Origin: Pterobdella sp. o SKG-2022
Taxonomy: Eukaryota > Annelida > Clitellata > Hirudinida > Piscicolidae
Length of the DNA: 64,000 bases
Direction of reading: 5' to 3'
NCBI GenBank assembly: GCA_964035795.1
Contig: OZ038324.1
Span: forward strand, 2,476,025-2,540,024
The position numbers and the translations under genes were made by a program. A model generated the notes under the pieces. The model saw nothing but the letters and a program-made list of their open reading frames with translations, was not told the origin of the DNA and did not search any database. Of this stretch, positions 25,126 to 35,079 are shown piece by piece; the stretch's first letter is position 1, and each line of letters opens with the position of its first letter.

Positions 25126-25270
25126 ATAAATATAAATTAATATTTACGAAAATTTTTTTTTGTTTGATTACTTTATTTATTTTTTGTAATAGTCACCTTT
25201 TTAAAATTGAAATTCCACTAATTATAATGTATTTTCTGTAAAACGCCCATTTGTGGACACTTGTGCCCAT

Positions 25271-25288
25271 TGATCTCATATGAGATCA
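25271..25288. repeat. 18-bp perfect palindrome, copy 2
   Basis: TGATCTCATATGAGATCA preceded by ACACTTGTGCCCAT, the inverse of the flank of copy 1. It sits about 150 bp upstream of the recognisable start of the piggyBac remnant. Confidence 0.85.
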
Positions 25289-25608
25289 GCAACTTTTAAT
25301 GCCTTTTAGACTGTTGAATTTACATGTATCTCAAGTTTTAAAATTTTATAATATTAATTAATGATAAATTCGACGTATTTCATTTTGTTTCCCCATAATC
25401 ATGAATTATTATGCCTTAATTGAATGTTTTTCAAGAAGTGTCCGTCAAAGTAAAATTTGGACAATTTTGAGCTTAAATATCATAAAATAAAAATTAAAAA
25501 TTCGAATAGAATAAATTTAATTATGAAAATATAATTCTAGTAAATGCAAAAAATTAATTGGATTAGGATTAATATCAACCAATAATTAGTAAAACTTCTA
25601 TATGTGAG

Positions 25609-25645
25609 TGATCTCATATGAGATCAATGGGCACAAACGGGTTAA
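25609..25645. repeat. 18-bp palindrome copy 3 ending in GGGTTAA (piggyBac-like terminus)
   Basis: The same 18-mer is followed by ATGGGCACAAACGGGTTAA. A terminus ending in GGG next to TTAA is what piggyBac-type elements leave, since they insert into TTAA and begin CCC. Copies 2 and 3 point towards each other and could bound a non-autonomous element of about 390 bp (about 25,255-25,641), although the left TTAA is not evident. Confidence 0.65.
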
Positions 25646-26080
25646 TAAATACTTAATGTTTGTTTCTCATACAATATTTTTAGATTAAAGTTTAAACTTC
25701 GTGCTAGCCAGTCTGAAACTATCAGCCTTTTTCATTAAGCATTTTTATTTTTAGAAGAATCGTATATATGTTTCAAGCAATCATTTGCAACCATATCCGT
25801 TTAAATACTTGGTTTTAATGGTGCTTTATGTTGAAAAAAAACTAAGTTATTCAATAAACCAAACCTTATTAGAAACAATTAACAGCATCACATGAAACCA
25901 CTAATTTTTTGTGATAACGCTTGTCCCATCGAAATGATAGATTCTTTGAAAATAAATGTAGATCGAAGATTTTATGTATCAAATCAAAGGGCATTATGAT
26001 GTAGAAAAACAACTTCTGCCACCAGTTCATTTGTTAACGGCAGACTATCTTAAAATAATGTTTTCCACACTAATGGAAAG

Positions 26081-26230
26081 ATTTATAAAGCGCTTTTCCT
26101 TATAGATCGAAGCACTTGCTACAAATTTAATGTAGCAAAAACACACTGTGGAACAGGTGCTAATTGTCGGCCCACGCGGTAATCTTAAATAATTAGTCTA
26201 ATGCTTTACCTCTGAGTAATGGGTTGATCT
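26081..26230 (-). repeat. tRNA-derived SINE (family A), nearly complete
   Basis: The minus strand shows a GGTAAAGCATTAGACTAAT-like anticodon arm, the body TAGCACCTGTTCCACAGTGT, TACATTAAATTTGTAGCAAG, and the tail ATAAGGAAAAGCGCTTTATA. The first bases of the tRNA head are altered. Confidence 0.8.
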
Positions 26231-28305
26231 TTTATGTTGAAGTGACCAAAAAAACATGGAAGCGTTTGAAACCATGACTGAACTAGCACCATAGACTTTT
26301 CCAAAAAACAAATTTGATGCTTTTGGGTGGTTTTGAAAGAATTGCGGTCTAAGATGAAGGTAGATCGAAAAACTGCGGAAATAAGCGTTTTAAAAGTCTA
26401 AATTGAAAAGAACTTTTAAGATAGTAATAAAAATAAAAATTATTATTAAACATATATTAATAAAAAAAAACTAAATATTGGAAATAAGCTTCGATGATAA
26501 CAAATGTGTAAATGATTCCCGTGGAAAGTAGAGCTTACAATAGGTTTATAGAGACATTAAGAAAGTCTCCAATGAGATAGTCTTATATAAATTTCTAGAA
26601 ATTTTTATAAACTTACAATAATGATCTGAGATTGAAGATATTGTTTTTGAAAAATAAGGCTATTACTATGACCTCCTCAAGTCCATATTAATTCGAAGGT
26701 TTTCTGGTTTTTCTTTATTAACTTTCTATCTTTTTTTAGTTTTCTGCAAATTTAAAAAAATTGTCTTTGTTCTATGTGTTTTCGATATTTTAAAATAATA
26801 TTTTTATGTAAATGCTGCAATATTGAACTCAAAACAAGTCTAAAAATACTGCATTAAGTTTTGAAAGAGTTGGTGACATCATGAAATAAACTTAATTATT
26901 GGAAAAATTAAATAATTTTGTTAAATCATGTTAATTAAAAAATTCAACCATCGTGAGAATTGAACTTATGTTCACAAAAAGGATGGATCCTTACAAATAC
27001 TCAAAGTTGGGATCTTCATAATTCAAGAAATATTAATAAAATTATCAAAGAATCAAATATTTGAAAAAAATATTTCGAAAAAAACTACTTACTTATTACG
27101 AAAAGTTAAAAATTATATTTCAAAAAGTATTTTGTTTTACATTCATAAAATTAAACCGAATAAACAATGGTTTTTGCAAATTGATAAAAATAGAAAAAAC
27201 ATTAACTACAATGAGTTTTCAATAACAGTACAAACAAAGATGAATTTAATTATTGTTTAAAGAATAAGAGCGAAATCACATGAAGAAAAAGACTCTTCAA
27301 GACTCTCTCAAAGTAAATAATCTACATCCAACGTAAGGGATGTAAGCTCCGAAAAAAAAAAATAAAAATTTTAAAAAATAAGAAAATAATACTAATAATA
27401 ATATTTAAAAAACACTTCTTTTTGTTCATATTATTGGTGTACTTTCTTGTAAAAAATATTAAAAAACAGCTTGATCTTCTTATCGGTTTTCACGATTATT
27501 CTTCTGTTCTGAGAGCTTGATAAAAAATTGAACATATGAAGTTAGATGGATAATAAGATCCACCAATGAGGTCAAGAACACAAATATTTGTTTTACTTTT
27601 GTAATTTTTCGTATCAACTTCTCGATGAGAATTCTCCTTACGAGAAGATTCGTTGGTTTTTAAACCATTGTGTCTGGTACATTATTTCTTAACTTGAGCC
27701 CATCAGTAAGTTCATTTGTGAAGCTTCTTGTAAATTAAAGGAAGTTTTGAATACACTTATTGAGAGAAAAAGTATAATTTTTGATATTTTTAGCCTTAGG
27801 GTTCTAAAGTTTCAAGTGCTGTTAATTTCCTAGTTTTTTTACAACCATCTTGAAGTACTGCAAATTATTTGAACACAAAAAATAATTTTATCGAGTAAGA
27901 GTAACATTATCAAGTACTTTGTTAAAAAAAGCTTTGTACTCAATATAACTACTTTTTGTCTTTGAATAATTTGCAGTGTTCACATTAGCAGAAGAAGATT
28001 ATGATGCTCAACTTTAAGTATTGTTGATAATTAATTTTTCAAACTTCATGCAAAATAAGTGTTTTTTAGACATTTATATCAATAATCTCCAATTTTTGTT
28101 GATTTTTCAAAATTAAACTGCATTTCTCAAAAATTAAGAATTTTTCAACATAATGTTTAGAGGTGGAATTGAACGTGAACATTTGATAAGCTTTTATTGA
28201 AAAAATTTGACTTAATCGTTCATTTATAACTATTATCTCATGAAAAATAGGTTTTGTTTCCGAGACATCGTACGTATTTTTCTTTAACATTTTGTAACGA
28301 ATAGC

Positions 28306-28440
28306 ATCAATTAAGAAGAATTTTTAATACATTTAATACAATAGCTATACTTTTCGATAAGTTTGGCCTTATCATAAAACTTCTCAAAGATTTTAGTTTT
28401 TGACCCTCAATAAATGTATTAAAAATTCCTCTTAATTGAT
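28306..28440. mobile_element. MITE with 30-bp terminal inverted repeats (family 3)
   Basis: The ends 28,306-28,335 and 28,411-28,440 are inverted copies with one mismatch (outer sequence ATCAATTAAGARGAATTTTT). The centre carries ATACTTTTCGATAAGTTTGG and CCTTATCATAAAAC. Partial copies occur near 13,560, 27,745, 52,303 and 63,390. It has no coding capacity. Confidence 0.75.
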
Positions 28441-29515
28441 TTTTTTCGTTAAAAATAAGTTTCAACAGATGATTTATGAGACAAAAGAACTAGTGTGAAA
28501 TAGTTTTGAAAATAGCTGAGAAAAATAACTACAAAAAGCTAGTTTCATAAGTTAGTTTTAAAAAATATTTTCAAAATATAGCTAGAAATGAACTAGTTTC
28601 ATAAAATGAGCGCTTTAAAATATAGGAAAACAAACTGGAATGAGCTCAATCAATGGAAAAAATTTCTAGAGAAAACGTATAAAATATAAATCAAGTTCGG
28701 ATTACATTACTGGCAGCTTTATTTGAAAAATTGAGAAAGGTTAAAAGTGCACTCGAATGAAATTTTGAAAGGGTTTGTTGAAACAAGCTTATTGTGGATG
28801 AGAGAACAAAGTAGAAATATTTTAAGAAATAGTTCACAATCAGGAATGTGAAAATCATTTGAAACTCAGTTTATTAGTGTTAGTTGGATCAAGATTTGTT
28901 CTTTTTTGCAGGAGTTCTCTATTTTTCCCATTTCGCTAAGTGTAAAATATCTGGAATATAAATTTTTTTATTTCTCTGATAAGAACTTCAAAAAAATATT
29001 GATTGAAAGGGTTTTTTTTATATTCAAACAATATCTCTGCAGTTAGATTTGGAATATTATTTAGCAAAAAATTTTTTAGTTTTCATTTTGAAATCTTATT
29101 TATCGTTGTTCTAGTGATTTTATCAATACCTGCGTTATCTAATGGCATGCATCTGGCAACTTCTTGTGTGTTACATCGTTGCAATTTCAGCTTCAAAGAC
29201 TATATGGAGCATCTTGTCATTCACATCCTCATCTGAATCCCTCTGACACTACCTCACACCATCTCAGCACTGATGATGTTGGGAAGAAACGAAAGTGCGT
29301 AAAAACTTTTATCAGATGTGAACTAGAGTGTTTGAAAGCTTTGAAGCATTTTCTATGTTTTTCTTTGTTATGTTTAATTTTACTCTCGAGTTATAGTAAC
29401 CATCATCACTTTATGAAAAAGAAACACGAGGTTCTCTCAGAAAACTGACTGTTTCGACAATATTTTTTCTAAAAAACGAACTTTATAATCTTAACTCGCT
29501 TTTTTAGTCTCCAAA

Positions 29516-29635
29516 ATGCTTGCTACAAATTTTATGTATTGAAAACACACTTCGGAACGGCTGATAAATGTCGCCAACACGAAGTCGAGTAACTTAGGAA
29601 ATCAGTCAAACGCTCTAGCTGTTAAGCTATAGGAA
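29516..29635 (-). repeat. tRNA-derived SINE (family A), diverged
   Basis: The minus strand retains AGCTTAACAGCTAGAGCGTT in the head, an ATTT-rich body and ATAAAATTTGTAGCAAGCAT at the 3' side. It is clearly older than the copies at 33,959 and 59,446. Confidence 0.6.
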
Positions 29636-29770
29636 AAAACACATGCTAGCAAACAACTTCAAAGAGTTTTAAGAATGTTACACATCTAACGAACCGTAGT
29701 AATGTCACTGCATGAACTGATTGTATGCAATGAACTATGTGTGAAAGTCTAAACTGTTTACCAGACGAAA

Positions 29771-29815
29771 AGATGATGATGATGATGATGAAGAGGTTGA
29801 TGAAGATGATGATTA
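29771..29815 (+). repeat. GAT-rich microsatellite
   Basis: GATGATGATGATGATGATGA followed by imperfect GAAGAT/GATGAT units. Confidence 0.85.
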
Positions 29816-30235
29816 TAATTCGGCTCTAGATTTCTTTGTTTCCATGCAAAAATCATTCAATAAAAATTTTTTGTTAGAGCTAGTCAAAAACTTCAAAAGG
29901 ACCCTTTCATGGGAAGAAAATTTTATTTAAAATTAGCAAAATGAGGGAAATATATCTATTGAAACAATTCAAAACTTTTTTGCCATTTTAAGATGTGTAA
30001 AGTTCAATTTCAAAGTTCAAAATTATTTTTGTTTTTGGTAACATAAGTAACCGAAGAACGTCAAAAAATTGCTTAGAGCTCATGTTACACACACAAACAT
30101 ACAAAAAGACACAAATATATCCTCACTTAAAAATATACACATATACAGACATACAGAGAAAAAAATATAAACACATACACACATAGTATAAACACAAACT
30201 TCTACATGATGGTTCTAAGCCCCATCATGACTCAC

Positions 30236-30457
30236 ACCATTGTCCAACAAGACCCTCAAAACCACTGAGGACTTTTAATGAGCTCTGCTCAAGGACGTTC
30301 TTTATCACTAATCTCATGTTAGTCTTCCATTTTTCAGCAGTTTTGGTGAAGCATTTGTGATTTGTCTTGTTCTTTGTGACCTGGTGTACCTCTTTAAATC
30401 TGCTTTGTTCAAACAAAACCTTCAAACTGGAAACAAGATGGCCTTCAATTGTTTCCA
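30236..30457 (-). CDS. Possible exon of an unknown gene
   Basis: On the minus strand an acceptor-like ATATTAG is followed by about 74 open codons (TIEGHLVSSLKVLFEQSRF ... VLSGFEGLVGQW) ending at the consensus donor GGT|GTGAGTC. The stretch is less AT-rich than its surroundings and has a balanced amino acid composition. No protein family is recognised and no partner exon was found. It lies inside the GPCR intron on the opposite strand. It could equally be a piece of an old mobile element. Confidence 0.28.
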
Positions 30458-31250
30458 CTAATATCAGGGCTTAAAGCTTTTTTAAGTTTACTTTTAGCAT
30501 CCGGCGAAAGCGGCTGTTTTATAAACTTTGAACGATTAATTCTGTTTTTGGCTACAATTACGGGTTGTTTCTTTTCCTATTTGATATTTATGCAATAAAT
30601 TAAAACTATTGAGTCATTTTCTGGTGGATTTTTCATCATTAAGCAAGCAATATTTGTAGCGAGATAGCATATAGTGAATTAATATATTTTAGATTAGGAA
30701 AATTAAATTAGGTCAAATTAATATAATTTAATTTATGATGAATTACTCTAGAGAATTTTTACCAAGTTTTTCTAATAATAAAGAGATTTCTTCTAGACAA
30801 GTCGAAGAATCTTTCATCTCACACTAAACAAGACTGAAGCAAAAAACAAAATTTCAAGGAAATAGAGGAAGGCGAAGGAAAACCACCTCTGAAAACAAGA
30901 AAAAATTATATTTTTTTTAATCGTTTTTTTTGAGTTTTTATTTTGTATCCACGACCAGGTTCGAGATTTATATTTTTTTCACGGATTATTCTATGCAGGT
31001 CTGAATCATTTTTATTTTTTTACATCTTCCCTTCACAATTCAACATCGAGCTTGTATTTTTAATGCTAATTGCTTCAGCATTCTCTTTTTTTTTTCTATC
31101 TACTTTTCCTTTGTCCATCCAGCTAACTACCTTTTTATTTATCCATAGATCTGTCATTTCCCGTTAATTCATTTTTCTACTAAACTCTAAAGCCATTTTC
31201 AATTTGAGGATTTTTCACTAGCCACAATAAAACGATTATATTTAAGAACC

Positions 31251-31360
31251 ATAATAATTTTTATTTAGATACAAAGCTTTTCGTTAACAACGTAAAATTT
31301 TCATACTTGGAAATGTTACTTTGTTAACGAAAAGCTTTGTATCTAAATAAAAATTATTAT
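31251..31360. mobile_element. Hairpin MITE (family 1) with a perfect 40-bp inverted repeat
   Basis: 31,251-31,290 and 31,321-31,360 are exact reverse complements over all 40 bases, with a 30-bp spacer whose edges continue to pair imperfectly. The core is ACAAAGCTTTTCGTTAACAA. Perfect arms imply a young insertion or arm correction. RNA from this stretch would form a long hairpin. The flanks show no clear target duplication longer than a few A/T bases. Confidence 0.9.
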
Positions 31361-31716
31361 TTTTCGTAAATATACTCACTTGTAAGCTATCTATTTATTC
31401 ATTTTTAATCAATTTTTCTCCTTGTTTCTTCAATCCATCCATTTATCTATCTACCATCAAACCATGCATCGATCATAGTTATGAATATATTTACATATGA
31501 ATGCACTTTTTTGCAAGTGGCATCAACTTTGCGTAAATCCGCATTAATAATGCCTTAAACACGAGTATATAAAAAACGTAGAAGTTGCCGATTGCTTTTT
31601 GCACTCCTCGTTAGCAAGTGTGTTAAAATATAATTGTTTATGATGTAGTAAAAAGAATCTAAAACGCGATAAAAACTTTCTAGACAAATAAATTATTGAA
31701 AAGATCATGAATAACG

Positions 31717-31721
31717 CCCAC

Positions 31722-31754
<33 letters not shown>
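31717..31754 (+). repeat. (CA)n microsatellite
   Basis: ACACAC run with one G interruption near its start. The minus-strand open frame with poly-Cys-Val is an artefact of it. Confidence 0.95.
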
Positions 31755-33958
31755 TTTCTGCGTTTGCCCGCGAAAACGCAGTTCAACTAAGAATTTGATG
31801 TGGTATATTCTTTTTGAGCTTTCCAATCATCAGCGAAAAAAATGTTTTTAATTCTTTTTAGAGGAATTCTTTTGAGGTTTTCCATTAGTTTTTATGCTCA
31901 GCAAATAAAGTTATTAGCATTTATTTGTAAAATCAGCCGCTTTTACTTTGCTCCTAATTTCTTATTAAAATTAATTTTTATGAAACTTCTTTGTTTGGTT
32001 TTCGATTCAAAAATTCGTTTTGCAAATTTTTTTTTACGTATTTTGGCTTTTTTAGAGTCTGTTTGTTGTAGTTTTGCAGTTATCCAAAGGGAATATTTTT
32101 TCGAGTTAATCTAATATAACACTCTTGGCTTATGTCTTGAAACTTTTCAAACCAATTCCAACACAACAAATCATCTAAAATAAGATTCTTCAAGTTTCCC
32201 CTTGTAGGCTTTTTATTAAAGGCTTTTGTTAAATTTTTTTCCGTAGTCAATTCAATTAATAAATCCACTTTTAAGGGTTTGAGCGCCATTTTTATTGCTA
32301 AAAAAAATTAAACTTTTTTATTTTAAAATGGCCAAAATTTTCCATGTTCCGACTATTTGTTTGACAAACTGAATTTTCAAAGTGTGTCGACTCTTCTGGA
32401 GTCCAGTTTTGTAGTTTTGCAGATATCCAAACATGAGTTTTTTTTATGAATAAAAATATAAACTTGTTAAATGATAATTATTCAAACAAATTTTAACTTC
32501 AAACAAATAAAAATTCACAACTTTGCAAGATCTATTTTTTCGTGCCTACGTGCACAAATAAAAAAGACAACATTCACATAATTGCTAATATATCTCTCTT
32601 ATATAAGTGATCTCCAATTGTTTTTTACTGCTTGTGATTAATAAAAACAATGCATTTTCAAGGTGAAGGTACGTCGAAATGAAAATGTGAGGAGGCGTTG
32701 ATTGCGTAGTTAAGTGGTAAAAAAAAAAAATTTTTTAATCTGAAAAAAAAATATAGGATGGTTAGTAGAAGTGGTAACTCCTACTTTATATATTTAAAGG
32801 TGTTCAATCTTTTATTTTTATCGGTGTTTAAGCATCAAAGTTTTCACATCTCCACATCCCACGTTAGGCTGTCAAACAGCATTGTATTTCAAAGTGGACA
32901 CTTGATGAGGCTTCATTTGTACCTTATCAGCCCAGCGTTAGGTGCAATCAAGCAATCGTCAAACATAAAATTGGACCAATTTCAAGTTATTTTTGAAAAA
33001 GTTTTTGAAAAAGTCTTTTTACACTTTTTTTTGGATCTATTTAGTTTGCATCGTATTTTAAAATCTAGCAGCATTCATCGTTTAAAGCATATAAATTGTA
33101 GCAATTTGTTGTGCTTAACATTGTGAAGCCTGAATGTCTCTTGGCATCATGGCTCAACACCATTCTTCATTATTTCAAACTCGCTTCTGTCGTCTTCTGC
33201 CTGTAGACAACATCCAACAAATTTGTATCCCAAGATCGGAAAGATAAAAATTTTCTTGCAAACATGCTTTATTGCCATTGTCGCGAGAAGCAGACAAAAT
33301 TTATTGAGATCCTTGAAATTCCCTCATCGAAGCTCAAACTAGTTGAGACTTGTAGTTATATTGAAGATGCTGAGGTTGTGTTTTGTGGAATGCTAGTTTA
33401 TTTAAGCTAAAAAATGTTTTTTCTAAAATTTTAAAACTCAATTTTTACGACTTGTATTTATTTTTATCACAAATATTAAGGCTTGAAACTTTCTATAACA
33501 TTGCCACATTAATCTTTTTTGAGTTTTTTCTAATCGTATTCTTAATTTCGATGCCTGGATTTTTGTAATCTGCCATTTCTTCATTGGGGTTAGTCGTCAG
33601 AAAACTTTTGAAATCTCGAAGTGAAAGGGAGGTCGATTTGGTTGGTGGATTTGATGTGGTGTTGAAAGTTTTTGCTTATGAAATTTTCAAGTTCTTTATT
33701 CATTTTCAGTTTGAAAATTTTCTACTAGAGCTTCATTGTTTGTTTGCTTCAAAAAACTCATTAAATTTGAAGTTTCGAAACGATCGTTTATGATGCAGCT
33801 ATGTAACTTTCTGATATTACAAGAGTTTTAGCAAGCTCAAATTTTAACGTTTTATATCATCAAATAAAAAAAAATTTGCATTGAACTTATCAAAGCTGTT
33901 CAGTGCTTGCAACTTCATTGGGTAATAATTAACGCAAAAAAATCAACATTTTGAACTT

Positions 33959-34128
33959 CGGCCCGTATAGCTCAGTGGTTGAGCATTAGACTAATTATCT
34001 AAAGTAACCGGGTTCAATTTCGCGTGGAGTGACATTTAGTATCTGTTACGGTGTGTTTTCGCTACATTAACTTTGTAGCAAGCGCTTTGATCTATAAGGA
34101 AAAGCGCTTATAAATACATATAAGTACA
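33959..34128 (+). repeat. tRNA-derived SINE (family A), full-length copy
   Basis: Complete tRNA-like head: GGCCCGTATAGCTCAGTGG (A box), anticodon arm TTAGA-CTAATTA-TCTAA (loop triplet AAT, as in an Ile tRNA), and a GGGTTCAATTTCG B box. Then comes the body (AGTATCTGTTACGGTGTG), TGTAGCAAGCGCTTTGATC and the tail AAAAGCGCTTATAAATACAT. No CCA or functional tRNA 3' half is present, so it is a SINE rather than a tRNA gene. It sits about 320 bp before the last GPCR exon. Confidence 0.9.
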
Positions 34129-34446
34129 TTCATATTTTAATATATTGTTCACATATGAAAGGATTTTTTTAGAAAGTTCAATGTGCAGTAATATTTTTTC
34201 AAAAAGTCAGAAAAGATAAGCTTGAAATCAATAACAACAAAGAACATTATAAATTTTTTTTTACTTCGGCCATTTAAATTATTTTGATTTTGGTCAAGAA
34301 TTAGGCCAATTCAGATCAAAATAACCTAAAATATAAGCGTATTTATGAACTCATTTAACCACTAACTATACTTTCACTAAAAATATTTTTTATATTCTCA
34401 TATTGAAGATTTTCAAATGATCTAACATTTCTAATTCTTCAAACAG

Positions 34447-35079
34447 ACCACCTACTTCGCCGTTGGAGTTCTCCTCCCTCTTATCGTTCTCATCGCCAGT
34501 AATGTGTCTCTGGTTATCACCCTTAGGAAGTCTATACAATGGCAAGACAGTAATGTGGTAGACGATTCGAGAGGTCGAGTGAGCAGGTTGAGAGCAAAGA
34601 ACCGCATCACCCTCACTCTCATCTTTCTTGTCAGTTCGTTTGTTCTGCTCGTGGGACCATCTGAGGTGTTGGTTTTCTTCAGAGACCGTGGTCTATTGCT
34701 TGAAGCTTCTCCTAATATTTACAACACTTACATTAGACCTGCCAATCTCATCACCAATCTTCTCAAACTCTGCCACTACGCTGGCAACTTCTTGCTTTAT
34801 TGTGCAGTCAACTCAGACTTTAGAAACATTTTTATGGCAGTGCTGAAATGTGGTCCCAAAAGAGCAGAAAACCGCAGCGTTAGAGACATTTTGAACAACA
34901 GACCAGAAAACAAGAACTGCTGCGGAAGATGGAGGAGCAACAACAATAACTTGAAGCACAACCACTCTAGAACCTCTATCACATTCATGCACACGGTTCT
35001 CAACAACGTTAGAATGGTGTCTTTGGGAGAGACAGCTCTGAGGGAGAAGAAAGGAGTTAAGAGGTCAGATCAACTTTGA
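34447..35079 (+). CDS. Class A GPCR, terminal coding exon (TM5 to C-terminus)
   Basis: Begins after CTTCAAACAG in phase 0 and runs 210 codons to a TGA. TM5 is at its start (FAVGVLLPLIVLIASNVSL). A third intracellular loop with basic residues follows (about 29-52). TM6 spans about 53-80 with the conserved Pro in VGPSEV. TM7 spans about 97-119 and ends AGNFLLYCAVNSDFR, where NPxxY is replaced by an NFLLY variant as in many FMRFamide-type receptors. The tail of about 85 residues is basic and has a Cys pair (NCCGR) that could be lipidated. Its composition matches the first exon, supporting one gene. The preceding exon ends in phase 1, so an exon is missing. AATAAA occurs at 35,413. Confidence 0.88.
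   Translation, partial: TTYFAVGVLLPLIVLIASNVSLVITLRKSIQWQDSNVVDDSRGRVSRLRAKNRITLTLIFLVSSFVLLVGPSEVLVFFRDRGLLLEASPNIYNTYIRPANLITNLLKLCHYAGNFLLYCAVNSDFRNIFMAVLKCGPKRAENRSVRDILNNRPENKNCCGRWRSNNNNLKHNHSRTSITFMHTVLNNVRMVSLGETALREKKGVKRSDQL

Larger units (their letters stand above)
16880..34446 (+). other. Long GPCR intron region (about 17.6 kb)
   Basis: Lies between the loop-2 exon and the TM5-TM7 exon. It holds two minisatellite-like tracts, hairpin MITEs, a nearly complete dead LINE, a dead piggyBac transposase and several SINEs. At least one short coding exon (3n+2 bases) should be hidden here. I looked for one and could not find a convincing candidate. Confidence 0.55.

Noticed and set aside
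29270..29294. Hammerhead-ribozyme-like core: CTGATGA ... GAAA
   Set aside because: Stem II would be only 3 bp (GTT/AAC), and no stem I partner adjacent to the core could be found. Stem III would be at most 3-5 bp with a poor cleavage site. Probably chance or an eroded repeat.
31544..31786. 80-codon minus-strand frame
   Set aside because: Contains a poly-(Cys-Val) segment produced by the CA repeat; no other support.
33190..33250. Candidate missing GPCR exon after CTGCCTGTAG
   Set aside because: In the needed phase no donor gives a length of 3n+2 before an in-frame stop, and no loop-2-like residues appear.
33960..34035. Functional tRNA-Ile gene
   Set aside because: The A and B boxes and the AAT loop look like a tRNA, but the acceptor stem does not close and the sequence runs on into a body and tail shared by seven other copies. 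It is a SINE.
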